A program made the position numbers and the translations under genes. Source: Candidatus Bipolaricaulota bacterium (lineage in GTDB: Bacteria; Bipolaricaulota; Bipolaricaulia; UBA7950; UBA9294). Taken from it: DNA of 13,760 nucleotides. The notes beneath the pieces were generated by a model. The model made no database searches. It had not been told where the DNA came from and saw only the letters and a list, made by a program, of their open reading frames with translations. Each line of letters begins with the position of its first letter. Within the stretch, counting starts at the first letter, position 1. Positions 1 to 7,287 of the stretch are shown here, piece by piece. The stretch covers positions 1 to 13,760 of the forward strand of contig JAGLYB010000019.1 of NCBI GenBank assembly GCA_023132545.1, written 5' to 3'.

Positions 1-2037
1 GACTCGCGGATGTTTGAGAACAAGGTGCGTTTCGTCGGGGATCGAGTGGCCGCTGTGGCCGCCGATTCGGAAGCGATCGCCGAAATGGCCCTCAAGGCCA
101 TCCGTGTGCAATACGAAGAACTCCCGGCCGTGCTCTCCATTGACGAGGCGCGGCGTGAAGGGGCTCCCGTCATTCATGATGAGACTGATTCGCCGGGGAT
201 CTATGATGCGGCTCGGAACATTGTGGCTGATGTTGACATCGACGTGGGTGATGTGACTCAGGGATTCAGTGAATCCGATGAGATTGTAGAAGTGACGTGC
301 GAGACGCAGTATGCCCAGCATACGCCAATCGAAACGCATGTTGTCCTTAGCTATCTCGACAGCGCCAACCGGCTGGTGCTGCGTACCAGCACGCAAGTCC
401 CGTTTCATGTGCGCCGAATCGTGGCCCAAACCTTGGGAATCCCCATGCAGCAGATTCGTGTCATCAAACCTCGCATCGGCGGTGGATTCGGCACCAAACA
501 GGAGATCTTGATTGAGGACCTTGCCGGCCTGGTCAGCTTGCGTACCGGACGTCCTGCCCTGCTCTCGCTGACGCGCAAAGAGGAGTTCGCCGCGTCACGT
601 ACACGTCATCCGATGCGTATACGAGTGAAGCTGGGAGCGATGAAGGACGGCCGCTTGCACGCCATCGAGATGGAGGCGACGTCCAATACCGGCGCTTATG
701 GCTCACATGGGCTGACTGTGCTGGCCAATACGGGTTCCAAGACGCTTCCTCTCTACAACAAGGCGCCCAATGCCCATTTCTACGGACAGGCCGTCTACAC
801 CAACCTCCCGGTGGGCGGCGCCTATCGCGGATATGGAGCCACCCAAGGCTATTTCCCGTTGGAAACAGCCATGGACGAGCTTGCCGAACGATTGGGAATG
901 GATCCCATTGAGTTGCGACGGCTCAACCACATTCAATTGGGTGAGACATCTCCCATCTTCGAGAAGCTGGGAGAGGGGCGTGAAGGCGTGTCTCAAACGG
1001 TTAAGAGCTGCGAGCTGCCTCGCTGCCTCGACATCGGAGCCGAACGAATCGGATGGACCAAGAAACGAGGCAAACGGCTCAGGGTTGGATCTTGGGTTCA
1101 CGGCATCGGCATGTCCATCATGATGCAGGGATCCGGAATTCCTGAGATCGACATGGCAGCAGCCACCATCAAGATGAATGAGGACGGATCGTTCAACCTG
1201 CTGATCGGAGCGACCGACCTTGGAACAGGCTCGGATACTATCCTGGCGCAGATCGCAGCGGAAGTACTGGGCGTGCCGTTGACTAAAATGCTTGTTACGT
1301 CTTCGGATACAGACCTAACGCCATTCGATGTAGGAGCTTATGCCTCCTCGACGACCTATGTGTCGGGCATGGCCGTGCAGCGGACGGCAGAGAAAGTGCG
1401 CGATCAAATACTCGCCGTGGCTGCTCCGTTATTGGATGCGCCGGTTGACGCTCTCCACTTGCACGACGATGCGGTCTTCACGCCGGAAGGTAAGAGCGTC
1501 ACTCTGGCTCGAGTATGCCAGCGGGCGATGTATGAAACGGATCAATTTCAGATTGGTGCCACGGCTTCTTGCGTTCCAACGGAATCGCCTCCACCGTTCT
1601 TGGCCAACTTCGCCGAAGTTGCCGTGAACATGGAAACAGGTAAGGTGCGGGTTGTGCATTATGTTGCGGCTGTAGATTGTGGCGTCGCCATTAACCCTCA
1701 GATGGCGGAAGGCCAGATGGAGGGTTCCGTTGTGAATGGCATCGGCTATGCGTTGACCGAAGAGATGATTCTCAGTTCCAAAGGGCGGGTTCGCAATCCA
1801 TCCTTGTTCGACTACAAAATCCTAGGCATGCTTGATGTGCCTCCGATGGATATCATCTTGGTGGAATCCTATGAACCGACGGGACCGATGGGAGCGAAAT
1901 CGGTAGGAGAAATCGGGATTAACGGTCCCATTCCAACGATTGCGAATGCCATCTATGACGCTGTGGGGATACGGCTGACAGAAACGCCATTTACTCCGGA
2001 GCGTGTACTAAAGGCAATGAAAGAAGCCTCCGCGTAG
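1..2037 (+). CDS. Xanthine/aldehyde dehydrogenase family molybdopterin-binding subunit (5' partial)
   Basis: Large catalytic subunit of the xanthine oxidase family, which hydroxylates purines, aldehydes or related substrates at a molybdenum-pyranopterin centre and normally works with FAD and 2Fe-2S partners. Counting from the first in-frame ATG at 10, the Mo-cofactor glycine-rich loop GGGFGTK is near residue 160, the GAYRGYGATQGYFPLETAMDE segment near 275, GATDLGTGSDT near 400, and the C-terminal GPMGAKSVGEIG loop carries the expected catalytic Glu at about residue 634. The frame is open to base 1, and the text around the ATG (NKVRFVGDRVAAVAA) is internal to the family. About 90-100 N-terminal residues are therefore probably upstream of the window, and the ATG at 10 is unlikely to be the real start. 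The FAD and Fe-S subunits are not in the window. Substrate cannot be assigned. The family call is very secure. Confidence 0.95.
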   Translation, partial: DSRMFENKVRFVGDRVAAVAADSEAIAEMALKAIRVQYEELPAVLSIDEARREGAPVIHDETDSPGIYDAARNIVADVDIDVGDVTQGFSESDEIVEVTCETQYAQHTPIETHVVLSYLDSANRLVLRTSTQVPFHVRRIVAQTLGIPMQQIRVIKPRIGGGFGTKQEILIEDLAGLVSLRTGRPALLSLTRKEEFAASRTRHPMRIRVKLGAMKDGRLHAIEMEATSNTGAYGSHGLTVLANTGSKTLPLYNKAPNAHFYGQAVYTNLPVGGAYRGYGATQGYFPLETAMDELAERLGMDPIELRRLNHIQLGETSPIFEKLGEGREGVSQTVKSCELPRCLDIGAERIGWTKKRGKRLRVGSWVHGIGMSIMMQGSGIPEIDMAAATIKMNEDGSFNLLIGATDLGTGSDTILAQIAAEVLGVPLTKMLVTSSDTDLTPFDVGAYASSTTYVSGMAVQRTAEKVRDQILAVAAPLLDAPVDALHLHDDAVFTPEGKSVTLARVCQRAMYETDQFQIGATASCVPTESPPPFLANFAEVAVNMETGKVRVVHYVAAVDCGVAINPQMAEGQMEGSVVNGIGYALTEEMILSSKGRVRNPSLFDYKILGMLDVPPMDIILVESYEPTGPMGAKSVGEIGINGPIPTIANAIYDAVGIRLTETPFTPERVLKAMKEASA

Positions 2038-2118
2038 GCGGATTCTTTCGAACCATCGAGCACAGGAACGACGGGAATAGAAACTGATCAATTCGATGGC
2101 TTCACAGAAGGGAGACGG

Positions 2119-2772
2119 ATGAAGGTATTAGTGGTTATCAGTAGTTCAAATGCGAACGGCCTGACTGCTGCATGCGGTGAGGCGGCACGACAAGGCGTGG
2201 TGGACGGGAAGAGCCCGGCTCGCGTCATCAATCTCAATGAATTCAACATCCTGCGTTGCGCGGAATGTGACAATGGTTGGGGTCCCTGCCTAACTGAGCA
2301 TCGCTGCCGGTTGGAGGACGACTTCTCGCAGATCCAGGACATGTTCGAAGCTGCAGAGGGGTTTGTCCTTGTGACGCCGGTGTATTTCGGCGATGCAAGC
2401 GAAACATTCAAGGCATTCTTCGATCGACTGCGTCGTTGTGAAGCGACCAAGAAGAACGGGAAGAAGAGCATTGTGGCTAACAAGCCGGCGGTCTGCATAG
2501 CCGCAGCCGGGGGCTCGGGGCACGGCGTGATTCATTGCCTCGGCGAGATGGAACGTCTTGTCCAACGCCTGAGTGCAGAAGCGTTCGATTACATCCCGAT
2601 TACGCAGCGAACACGGGAATACCAAATAGAGACGATTCACGACGGCCTGGTGGCTATGTGTACGCCCCCGCCGGTGGAGCAAACGCTGCCGCTCTCCGCG
2701 CGAAGAAGATCTCGGTCCGGACGCCGATCCAAGCGCCGGATTGGAAGACGCCGTACCCCAAAGGACAGCTAG
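2119..2772 (+). CDS. Flavodoxin-fold NAD(P)H-dependent FMN reductase family protein, suspected frameshifted C-terminus
   Basis: The protein opens with the beta-strand/phosphate loop MKVLVVISSSNANGLT, typical of FMN-binding flavodoxin-like reductases. The segment LVTPVYFGDASETFKAFFDRL near residues 84-105 is the standard flavin-site region of the family. Four cysteines (C47, C50, C57, C63; C-X2-C-X6-C-X5-C) precede a DDF motif, an arrangement seen in the iron-sulfur flavoprotein-like branch. The start is set by GGGAGACGG directly before ATG. It lies 81 bp after the molybdoenzyme in the same direction, so co-transcription is likely and it could serve as an electron-transfer partner (inference). 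After about residue 182 the frame becomes arginine-rich and unlike the rest, whereas the frame one base back reads smoothly to 2798, so a missing C in the run at 2665-2669 is suspected. The stop overlaps the convergent TlpA gene within CTAG. Confidence 0.82.
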   Translation: MKVLVVISSSNANGLTAACGEAARQGVVDGKSPARVINLNEFNILRCAECDNGWGPCLTEHRCRLEDDFSQIQDMFEAAEGFVLVTPVYFGDASETFKAFFDRLRRCEATKKNGKKSIVANKPAVCIAAAGGSGHGVIHCLGEMERLVQRLSAEAFDYIPITQRTREYQIETIHDGLVAMCTPPPVEQTLPLSARRRSRSGRRSKRRIGRRRTPKDS

Positions 2773-3404
2773 ATCAGTCGTTCAATTGCTTGTCGTGACA
2801 GGGAGGCCGGGTGTCCGGTGTAGCGGATGATGCCGGTTCGATCGATCACATAGGTCTTGGGGATACCACCGCCTCCGTACGTCTTGAAGACCTCGTAGGC
2901 AGATGTATACGACTCGTACAGGGCAATCATCGCATCGTAATTGTTGGATGCTAGGTAGCTGGAGGCATTTACTGCGCTACGATCCAAGCTGACGCCGACC
3001 AGAACCACATCCGGAGCCAGCTCACGAGCAAGGTTCTCGAGTCCAGGCATCGTGGACTTGCAGGGACTGCACCAGCTTGCCCAAAAATCGAGAATGACAA
3101 CTCTGCCGAGAAAATCGGACAGAGCCACATTTTCGTTATCCAGCGATCGAAGACGAAAATCGGGAGCACGTTGACCGACACGAATCCCGATTGTTACGCC
3201 CGCCATGTCGTCTATCGCTTCTGTTTCGGAAGCAATCGGATTGGGAGCTGCTGCTGCCTCGGGATTTGGTAGAGGCGAAACAGCTGGCGTAGAGAGCAAC
3301 ACACGGTCCACCACGACATAGATGAGGAAACCGATTCCGAGAATGCCGATGAGAAGTAGTGCATAGGTAAGTAGTTTCTGTTGTCGATTTGTTTGCTTTT
3401 GCAT
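2769..3404 (-). CDS. TlpA-family membrane-anchored thioredoxin-like protein
   Basis: Predicted thiol:disulfide oxidoreductase facing outside the cytoplasm. From the chosen ATG at 3404 (211 aa), an N-terminal anchor spans residues 11-32 and a Pro/Ala-rich linker follows. The AhpC/TSA-thioredoxin domain starts at about 76 (GQRAPDFRLRSLD). The active site is WCSPC (C112, C115), and the cis-proline loop GIPKTYVIDRTG is near residue 180. The upstream ATG at 3440 is less likely because a strong ribosome site (CTGGAGGGGCTGG) sits directly before the one at 3404. In this family such proteins reduce apocytochrome c or other exported thiols, and which applies here is unknown since no cytochrome maturation genes are nearby. 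It is convergent with the flavodoxin-fold gene, sharing a 4-bp CTAG at the stops. Confidence 0.9.
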   Translation of the reverse strand: MQKQTNRQQKLLTYALLLIGILGIGFLIYVVVDRVLLSTPAVSPLPNPEAAAAPNPIASETEAIDDMAGVTIGIRVGQRAPDFRLRSLDNENVALSDFLGRVVILDFWASWCSPCKSTMPGLENLARELAPDVVLVGVSLDRSAVNASSYLASNNYDAMIALYESYTSAYEVFKTYGGGGIPKTYVIDRTGIIRYTGHPASLSRQAIERLI

Positions 3405-3438
3405 CCAGCCCCTCCAGATTGATCTTGGCCTGTGAAAC

Positions 3439-3466
3439 ATTGTACTAGGCCGGTACGATACGTCAC
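3439..3466 (-). promoter_or_regulatory. Candidate sigma-70-type promoter for the TlpA gene
   Basis: On the minus strand, GTGACG (3466-3461) is separated by 16 bp from TACAAT (3444-3439), which matches the -10 consensus in five of six positions. The predicted start of transcription near 3432 gives a leader of about 28 nt before the ATG at 3404, enough to hold the ribosome site. The -35 match is only four of six. Confidence 0.35.
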
Positions 3467-3552
3467 GATTGTCGATTTTTCATGAATGCTTTGTGAGGAG
3501 GCGAAGGAGCAATGAGTTCCAGAACGAAGTGGATTGCAGGCTCGATCGTCTC

Positions 3553-4407
3553 TTAGTAGATGTCAGGGCGATTGACGCGCATCCATTCGTACATCAGAAT
3601 TCCTCCGGCGATAGATACGTTCAAGCTTTCGGCACTTCCACGTTGCGGTAGCCGCACTGTGCAGTCAATCATCTGCAGGAGATCTGGCTGAAGCCCCTCA
3701 CCCTCGTTTCCCAGGATCAATCCGATCGATCCGGTCATGGCTTCACTTTCCCAAACGATGTTCCCTTCGGACGCATCAGCACCTATCCATCGGATTTCTG
3801 CACCTCTTCCCCAGTTCTCAACCGCGATGATATCGTCTGTTCGAAGGGTGGGAATGGCGAAGATTGATCCCATGGAAGATCGAACGGATCTTGGGGCGAA
3901 TGCATCAACAGCGGGCTCGATCAGGATTACCGCCCCAGCACCAACTGCGTCTGCGGTGCGAATCAGTGTACCGACATTGCCGGGATATTGTGGGCGATCG
4001 AGCACGATGAAGAGTTGAGGTCCTTCGCCGGTGCGTGTGGGCAGCTCCTCCAATGAATGCAGTAGGGAATCGACTGTGAATGTGGCTACCAATCCCTGCG
4101 ACAGTTCGCGATCCGAGAGTGTTTCGAGCACGCGTTGGGATACGTGAATGGCAGTGGCACCTGCGGCAATCAGTCCGGCTAAGATTCGCGGTGCCGTGTC
4201 CGTTGTGAACAGATCCTCGCAGAAAAAGACGTCAATGGGCCGGATCCGGCCCGCCATGCGGGTAGAGGCGATGCCCTCGATTGCCATTCCAAGAATCTGT
4301 AGCCCTGCGGCGGCAAATCGATTCTGTCGGAGGCGATGTTTCTTCTGTGCCAGCTTCCTGGCCTCAATGATTCGAGGATTTCCGGTAGATGTGACGATGT
4401 CCTTCAT
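3553..4407 (-). CDS. TrmH/SpoU-family RNA 2'-O-ribose methyltransferase
   Basis: SAM-dependent methyltransferase of the SPOUT (alpha/beta knot) class that methylates ribose 2'-OH in tRNA or rRNA. An N-terminal SpoU substrate-binding domain occupies roughly residues 1-125 (ITEARKLAQKKHRLRQ-like basic start). The catalytic knot domain shows all three family motifs: PGNVGTLIRTADAVGA near 145-160 with its RNA-contacting Arg, LILGNEGEGL near 235, and LPQRGSAESLNVSIAGGIL near 255-272. The length of 284 aa is normal for the family. The target nucleotide cannot be told from the sequence. It is the last gene of the minus-strand run, 42 bp after the LiaF-like gene, so it may be co-transcribed with the envelope genes without sharing their function. 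An AAGGA lies about 9 nt before the ATG. Confidence 0.93.
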   Translation of the reverse strand: MKDIVTSTGNPRIIEARKLAQKKHRLRQNRFAAAGLQILGMAIEGIASTRMAGRIRPIDVFFCEDLFTTDTAPRILAGLIAAGATAIHVSQRVLETLSDRELSQGLVATFTVDSLLHSLEELPTRTGEGPQLFIVLDRPQYPGNVGTLIRTADAVGAGAVILIEPAVDAFAPRSVRSSMGSIFAIPTLRTDDIIAVENWGRGAEIRWIGADASEGNIVWESEAMTGSIGLILGNEGEGLQPDLLQMIDCTVRLPQRGSAESLNVSIAGGILMYEWMRVNRPDIY

Positions 4408-4449
4408 GGGATCCAGTCCTTGATTATGGGTTCCGAGCGAGTCAGATTG

Positions 4450-5355
4450 CTATTCAACTGGTTTGATCTCGATCCATTCAACCCCGGGTCGAAGCACGAG
4501 TTCACTGCGAAAGGGAGCACTCTCGTAATCCGGCGAGAGGATCCCGTTTTCAGTTCGAACATACTCAGGGGGAACGATTAGCTCCATCGAAGCGGAGCCG
4601 CTCACGCGAATGCCTATACTTTTAGGGACGCGAATCTCGATGCATTCCCCCGAAAGGTACAATGTAGTGCTCGAAACCTGCGAAAGCGTAATCAGGCATG
4701 GATCGTCACCGGTACTGATATCAGCGGACGTAAGCAGAACACTCGTGAGATCGAGATCTACAGAACCGTTCGTCTCCACTGATAACGACAGGGGGATCGA
4801 TTCGCTGAGGTCAGCTTCCCAGAGATGAGTTGTTCGAGATGCTGACAGCAGGAACGGGAGTCGATAGTCCGACTCAAGGCGGAAGTGAGCCGTGGCCCCA
4901 TCTCTTCGGACGGATTGAGTCAAACGCTCATCACACCGCAGTGTCAGAGAACCGCTGATGAGATGTCCCGAGCTTGGTACCCCTGACTGCGAGCCGATGA
5001 TCATCGAGCAATCATCGCAAGAGAGTGTGATCTCAGCGGCAGTTGCCCCGCCAAGAGGATGGGCGAATGTTTGGCGTTCGGTGATCCATGCCTCCGGCGC
5101 GAACAAATGAAACAGCGCGATCCCGGCTGCGATGACTACGGCTGCACCGACGACGGTTCCGAAAGCAGCGCCCATGGATGAATGCCGCAACAGTGCATCG
5201 ATACCCATGATGATCAGTAACACGGGCCAGTATCGCACGATCTCAGACCAGATCATGCGATCAATGACACCCAAGTTGATCAACAAAAACATGAGACCCA
5301 AGAAAATAAGAGCCAGTGGAAACAGAAGGCTGCCGCGGTGCTTTCGCTTGGTCAT
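4450..5355 (-). CDS. LiaF-like membrane protein: LiaF-type transmembrane module plus extracytoplasmic beta domain
   Basis: From ATG 5355 (301 aa) the protein has a basic N-terminus, a two-helix module at residues 8-57 (LIFLGLMFLLINLGVIDRMI, then YWPVLLIIMGIDALL), a third helix at 63-85, and then a Ser/Thr-rich predicted beta domain to the end. This resembles the C-terminal domain of LiaF and the DUF4097-type toastrack fold. Five cysteines (113, 116, 141, 220, 238), including a CDDC pair, are unusual for a LiaF-like domain. In Firmicutes LiaF restrains the LiaSR cell-envelope stress system, but no histidine kinase or regulator is in this window, so that role is only suggested. The upstream stop TAG (5358-5360) is two bases from the ATG and no ribosome site is visible, so translation is probably by re-initiation. 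The longer frame to 5451 overlaps the neighbour and was not chosen. Confidence 0.8.
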   Translation of the reverse strand: MTKRKHRGSLLFPLALIFLGLMFLLINLGVIDRMIWSEIVRYWPVLLIIMGIDALLRHSSMGAAFGTVVGAAVVIAAGIALFHLFAPEAWITERQTFAHPLGGATAAEITLSCDDCSMIIGSQSGVPSSGHLISGSLTLRCDERLTQSVRRDGATAHFRLESDYRLPFLLSASRTTHLWEADLSESIPLSLSVETNGSVDLDLTSVLLTSADISTGDDPCLITLSQVSSTTLYLSGECIEIRVPKSIGIRVSGSASMELIVPPEYVRTENGILSPDYESAPFRSELVLRPGVEWIEIKPVE

Positions 5356-5357
5356 AG

Positions 5358-5546
5358 CTAGGTTCTTCGGAAGTGTTGCAGGAGCAAGTTGGCTCCGAAC
5401 CCGATAACAAGGATCGGCCAAAACCGAGCCAACTGGGGCCAGATGGCCCATTCCACCAGGTTCAACGTGTTTAGGAGCAGCACGATTCCGGCAGCGATGA
5501 AGAGCACCGGCATAATGAGTCCACGTAGTCGACGATCTGTTGTCAT
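5358..5546 (-). CDS. Small two-helix membrane protein of the LiaI/LiaF-TM (DUF5668-like) type
   Basis: A 62-aa protein with a short basic N-terminus (MTTDRRLRG) and two hydrophobic helices, about residues 10-28 and 38-54. It ends LLLQHFRRT. The pattern G-x-x-L-L-L-N-T-L-N-L-V-E-W then W-P-I-L-V-I-G-F-G matches the membrane module of both flanking genes. The ATG at 5546 is chosen because AGGAGG lies 7 nt before it; that ribosome site overlaps the stop of the PspC gene. The gene sits between PspC (10 bp) and LiaF-like (2 bp), which argues for a single transcript and coupled translation. A partner or anchor role in envelope-stress sensing is an inference. Confidence 0.78.
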   Translation of the reverse strand: MTTDRRLRGLIMPVLFIAAGIVLLLNTLNLVEWAIWPQLARFWPILVIGFGANLLLQHFRRT

Positions 5547-5556
5547 GAGAACCTCC

Positions 5557-6027
5557 TCAATCGGTACGGTCGCGGATCCAGCGCCACAGGAAAACAAAAC
5601 CGACCAGGATGAGCAATGATGGCCACACCCAAACTCTGGCGATCCAATTCATCCAAGTGAATCCCAAGTTTCGCAGGAGAAAGCCGATCCCCACGATGAT
5701 GAGTACGACTCCAACGGCGAGTGATGTGGCTGGAACGGCAGCGTTTGACTTGTTCCGAAGATCCTCTCCGATGCTGCGTGCGCGTTCAGCGATTTCGTCT
5801 GCTCCCTCTCGAACCCGCTCCCCCAACGATGTGTTGTCGCGTTCGGATTCCTCAGGAACCAGAAGCCAGAGTGCAATGTAGGCGGGAATACCAATGCCCG
5901 GAGCGACGGCCAGGACTACGAAGATCAGACGAATCAGGTTGGGATCGAACCGAAAATACGCTCCCAAACCTCCGCATACGCCGCCGAGCATGGAATCGGT
6001 TGTACTGCGATATAGCTTGTTTCCCAT
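5557..6027 (-). CDS. PspC-domain membrane protein with C-terminal LiaF-type module
   Basis: From ATG 6027 (156 aa) a PspC domain covers residues 3-60: MGNKLYRSTTDSMLGGVCGG, then LGAYFRFDPNLIRLIFV and a helix ending at WLLVPEES. A charged, likely amphipathic stretch follows at 61-95, then two helices at about 104-120 and 132-150 that repeat the G-x-G-F-L-L-R-N-L-G ... W-P-S-L-L-I-L-V-G module seen in the next two genes. PspC proteins are membrane components of phage-shock or envelope-stress responses in enterobacteria, and in many other bacteria they occur without PspA. Here no PspA, PspF or two-component pair is visible. The start is fixed by CAGGAGGGAGC ahead of the ATG. It is the first gene of the three-gene unit, and a putative operator lies just upstream. 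Confidence 0.9.
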   Translation of the reverse strand: MGNKLYRSTTDSMLGGVCGGLGAYFRFDPNLIRLIFVVLAVAPGIGIPAYIALWLLVPEESERDNTSLGERVREGADEIAERARSIGEDLRNKSNAAVPATSLAVGVVLIIVGIGFLLRNLGFTWMNWIARVWVWPSLLILVGFVFLWRWIRDRTD

Positions 6028-6057
6028 GAGTGCTCCCTCCTGAGCTGACTGACGGAG

Positions 6058-6088
6058 AGTGTAGCACAAGTTGGAACAGCGATTCCAA
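6058..6088 (-). promoter_or_regulatory. Candidate promoter -10 and overlapping inverted-repeat operator ahead of the PspC gene
   Basis: TTGGAA-CAGCGA-TTCCAA (6071-6088) is a perfect 6-bp inverted repeat. It covers the expected -35 position of a minus-strand promoter whose -10 could be TACACT (6063-6058). The predicted transcript starts near 6051, giving a 24-nt leader that contains the ribosome site. Such placement is typical of a regulator site that blocks or recruits polymerase. The regulator is not identified. Confidence 0.35.
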
Positions 6089-6096
6089 ATGGTGGC

Positions 6097-6588
6097 CTAG
6101 TTGCGAAGCGACGTGACTAGAATCAGCGTCAGAATCATCAAGGGAGAGAGAAGGGACAAGAATCGGCCCAGAATCGGAGTGGCACGGCGATAGAACAACG
6201 CCCTGAACTGAAGCCCTCCTACACTCAGGCTGATGGAAAAAGCCAACCACTGCACGGCAATCTTCCATGCGATCGAATGCTGCGAAACTGAAGCGGCAAG
6301 AACGAGCAAGACGGCAAGGCAGAGACTGGTACACCAGACAAGTGTGAATCCCCACAGAGTGCGGCCGGAGAACACGGGCATGCGCCAGCACAGAACGGCC
6401 GTCCATGCTGCAACAAACGCAACCCCCGTGAAGCCAAGCGCTGCCAATTGCAGTGCCTGTAGCGGAGCGAAGACATGGATGAGTAACAGAACGAAGGCCA
6501 TGCTACCTGCGCTCAAGGCAAACATCAGCCGTCTGGAAACTGCCGTGAGCCTCAGAGTTCGTATCAATGGGAATCGCGCTTTTGCCAT
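6097..6588 (-). CDS. Uncharacterised polytopic membrane protein (about 5 helices)
   Basis: A 163-aa protein that I cannot assign to a family. After a basic start (MAKARFPLIRTLRLTAVSRR) it has about five hydrophobic segments, near residues 22-41, 47-68, 78-100, 107-126 and 143-160. No catalytic motif, conserved charged residue inside the membrane, or signal-peptidase site is evident. It lies 69 bp upstream of the PspC gene in the same direction, but a possible promoter and inverted repeat occupy that gap, so it may be a separate transcription unit. It is divergent from the flavodoxin pair. No strong ribosome site precedes the ATG at 6588. The coding call rests on the coherent hydrophobic pattern and length. 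Confidence 0.7.
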   Translation of the reverse strand: MAKARFPLIRTLRLTAVSRRLMFALSAGSMAFVLLLIHVFAPLQALQLAALGFTGVAFVAAWTAVLCWRMPVFSGRTLWGFTLVWCTSLCLAVLLVLAASVSQHSIAWKIAVQWLAFSISLSVGGLQFRALFYRRATPILGRFLSLLSPLMILTLILVTSLRN

Positions 6589-6708
6589 AATAGGGAGACC
6601 CTACACAAAAGACGGCTCAGGCGAAAGCCCTTCTGTCTCCTGTAGCAAACAGCCTTCAAGCGCGCACAGATTGGTTCGATTGACGGCTTAGGGTAGCATG
6701 GCAGGGAT

Positions 6709-7287
6709 ATGGACAACAAAGCACTCATTCTCGATGGCAGAATTGGCGAAGATGCGATGGCGGAGCGATCCCTTGGGTTTGCGAAAGCGTGGTTGGCAAC
6801 CCAGGATTGGGACGTGACCACATTGGAGCTTCGCGAGCTTGATATCGCTCCTTGTGTGGGATGCTTCGGGTGTTGGATCAAGACCCCCGGCATCTGTGTG
6901 ATTGACGATGCCGGGCGAGACGTGGCTCAGGCCATTGTCGAAAGCGATCTGGTGGTGTATCTGACGCCGATTCTGTTTGGCGGATACTCCTACGAGCTGA
7001 AAAAGGCGGTGGATCGATCCATCCCCATCATCTCACCCTTCTTTCGAAGAGTGAAAGGCGAAGTGCATCACAAGAAGCGATATGCACGCTACCCCCGCGT
7101 TCTTGCGCTGGGATGGCTGGAGCGCGTCACAGTGGATGAGGAAGATATCTTCCAAACAGTAGCGCAACGGAATGCGATCAACATGCATGCCCCCAAGGCG
7201 GTAGCCGAGGTTTTCAAGATCAGCGAGGATGACGAGACAATGAAGCGGCGAATAGAGCGGGCGCTTTCCGAGGTGGTCGAGTCGTGA
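6709..7287 (+). CDS. Flavodoxin-fold (NADPH-dependent FMN reductase / iron-sulfur flavoprotein-like) oxidoreductase
   Basis: A 192-aa protein with a flavodoxin fold: an N-terminal strand (KALILDGRIGEDA), a central strand and flavin loop (LVVYLTPILFGGYSYELKKAVDR, residues about 81-103), and alternating helices. Cysteines at 49, 52, 55 and 63 (C-X2-C-X2-C-X7-C, in PCVGCFGCW ... GICVIDD) match the compact cluster of iron-sulfur flavoproteins, which bind FMN and a 4Fe-4S centre. Whether a cluster is bound here is an inference from spacing. The role is probably electron transfer or quinone/xenobiotic reduction. It overlaps the next gene by four bases (GTGA), so the two are translationally coupled. 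Only a weak AGGG precedes the ATG, and a possible promoter lies so close that the message could be nearly leaderless. Confidence 0.85.
   Translation: MDNKALILDGRIGEDAMAERSLGFAKAWLATQDWDVTTLELRELDIAPCVGCFGCWIKTPGICVIDDAGRDVAQAIVESDLVVYLTPILFGGYSYELKKAVDRSIPIISPFFRRVKGEVHHKKRYARYPRVLALGWLERVTVDEEDIFQTVAQRNAINMHAPKAVAEVFKISEDDETMKRRIERALSEVVES

Noticed and set aside
703..1101. Antisense frame of 132 codons within the molybdoenzyme gene
   Set aside because: Shadow of a strongly conserved gene on the other strand; no family likeness.
6600..6650. Possible hairpin with a GGCGAAAGCC core ahead of the 163-aa membrane gene
   Set aside because: The stem is only 3-4 pairs around the loop and the outer pairing is patchy, so it does not qualify as a terminator.
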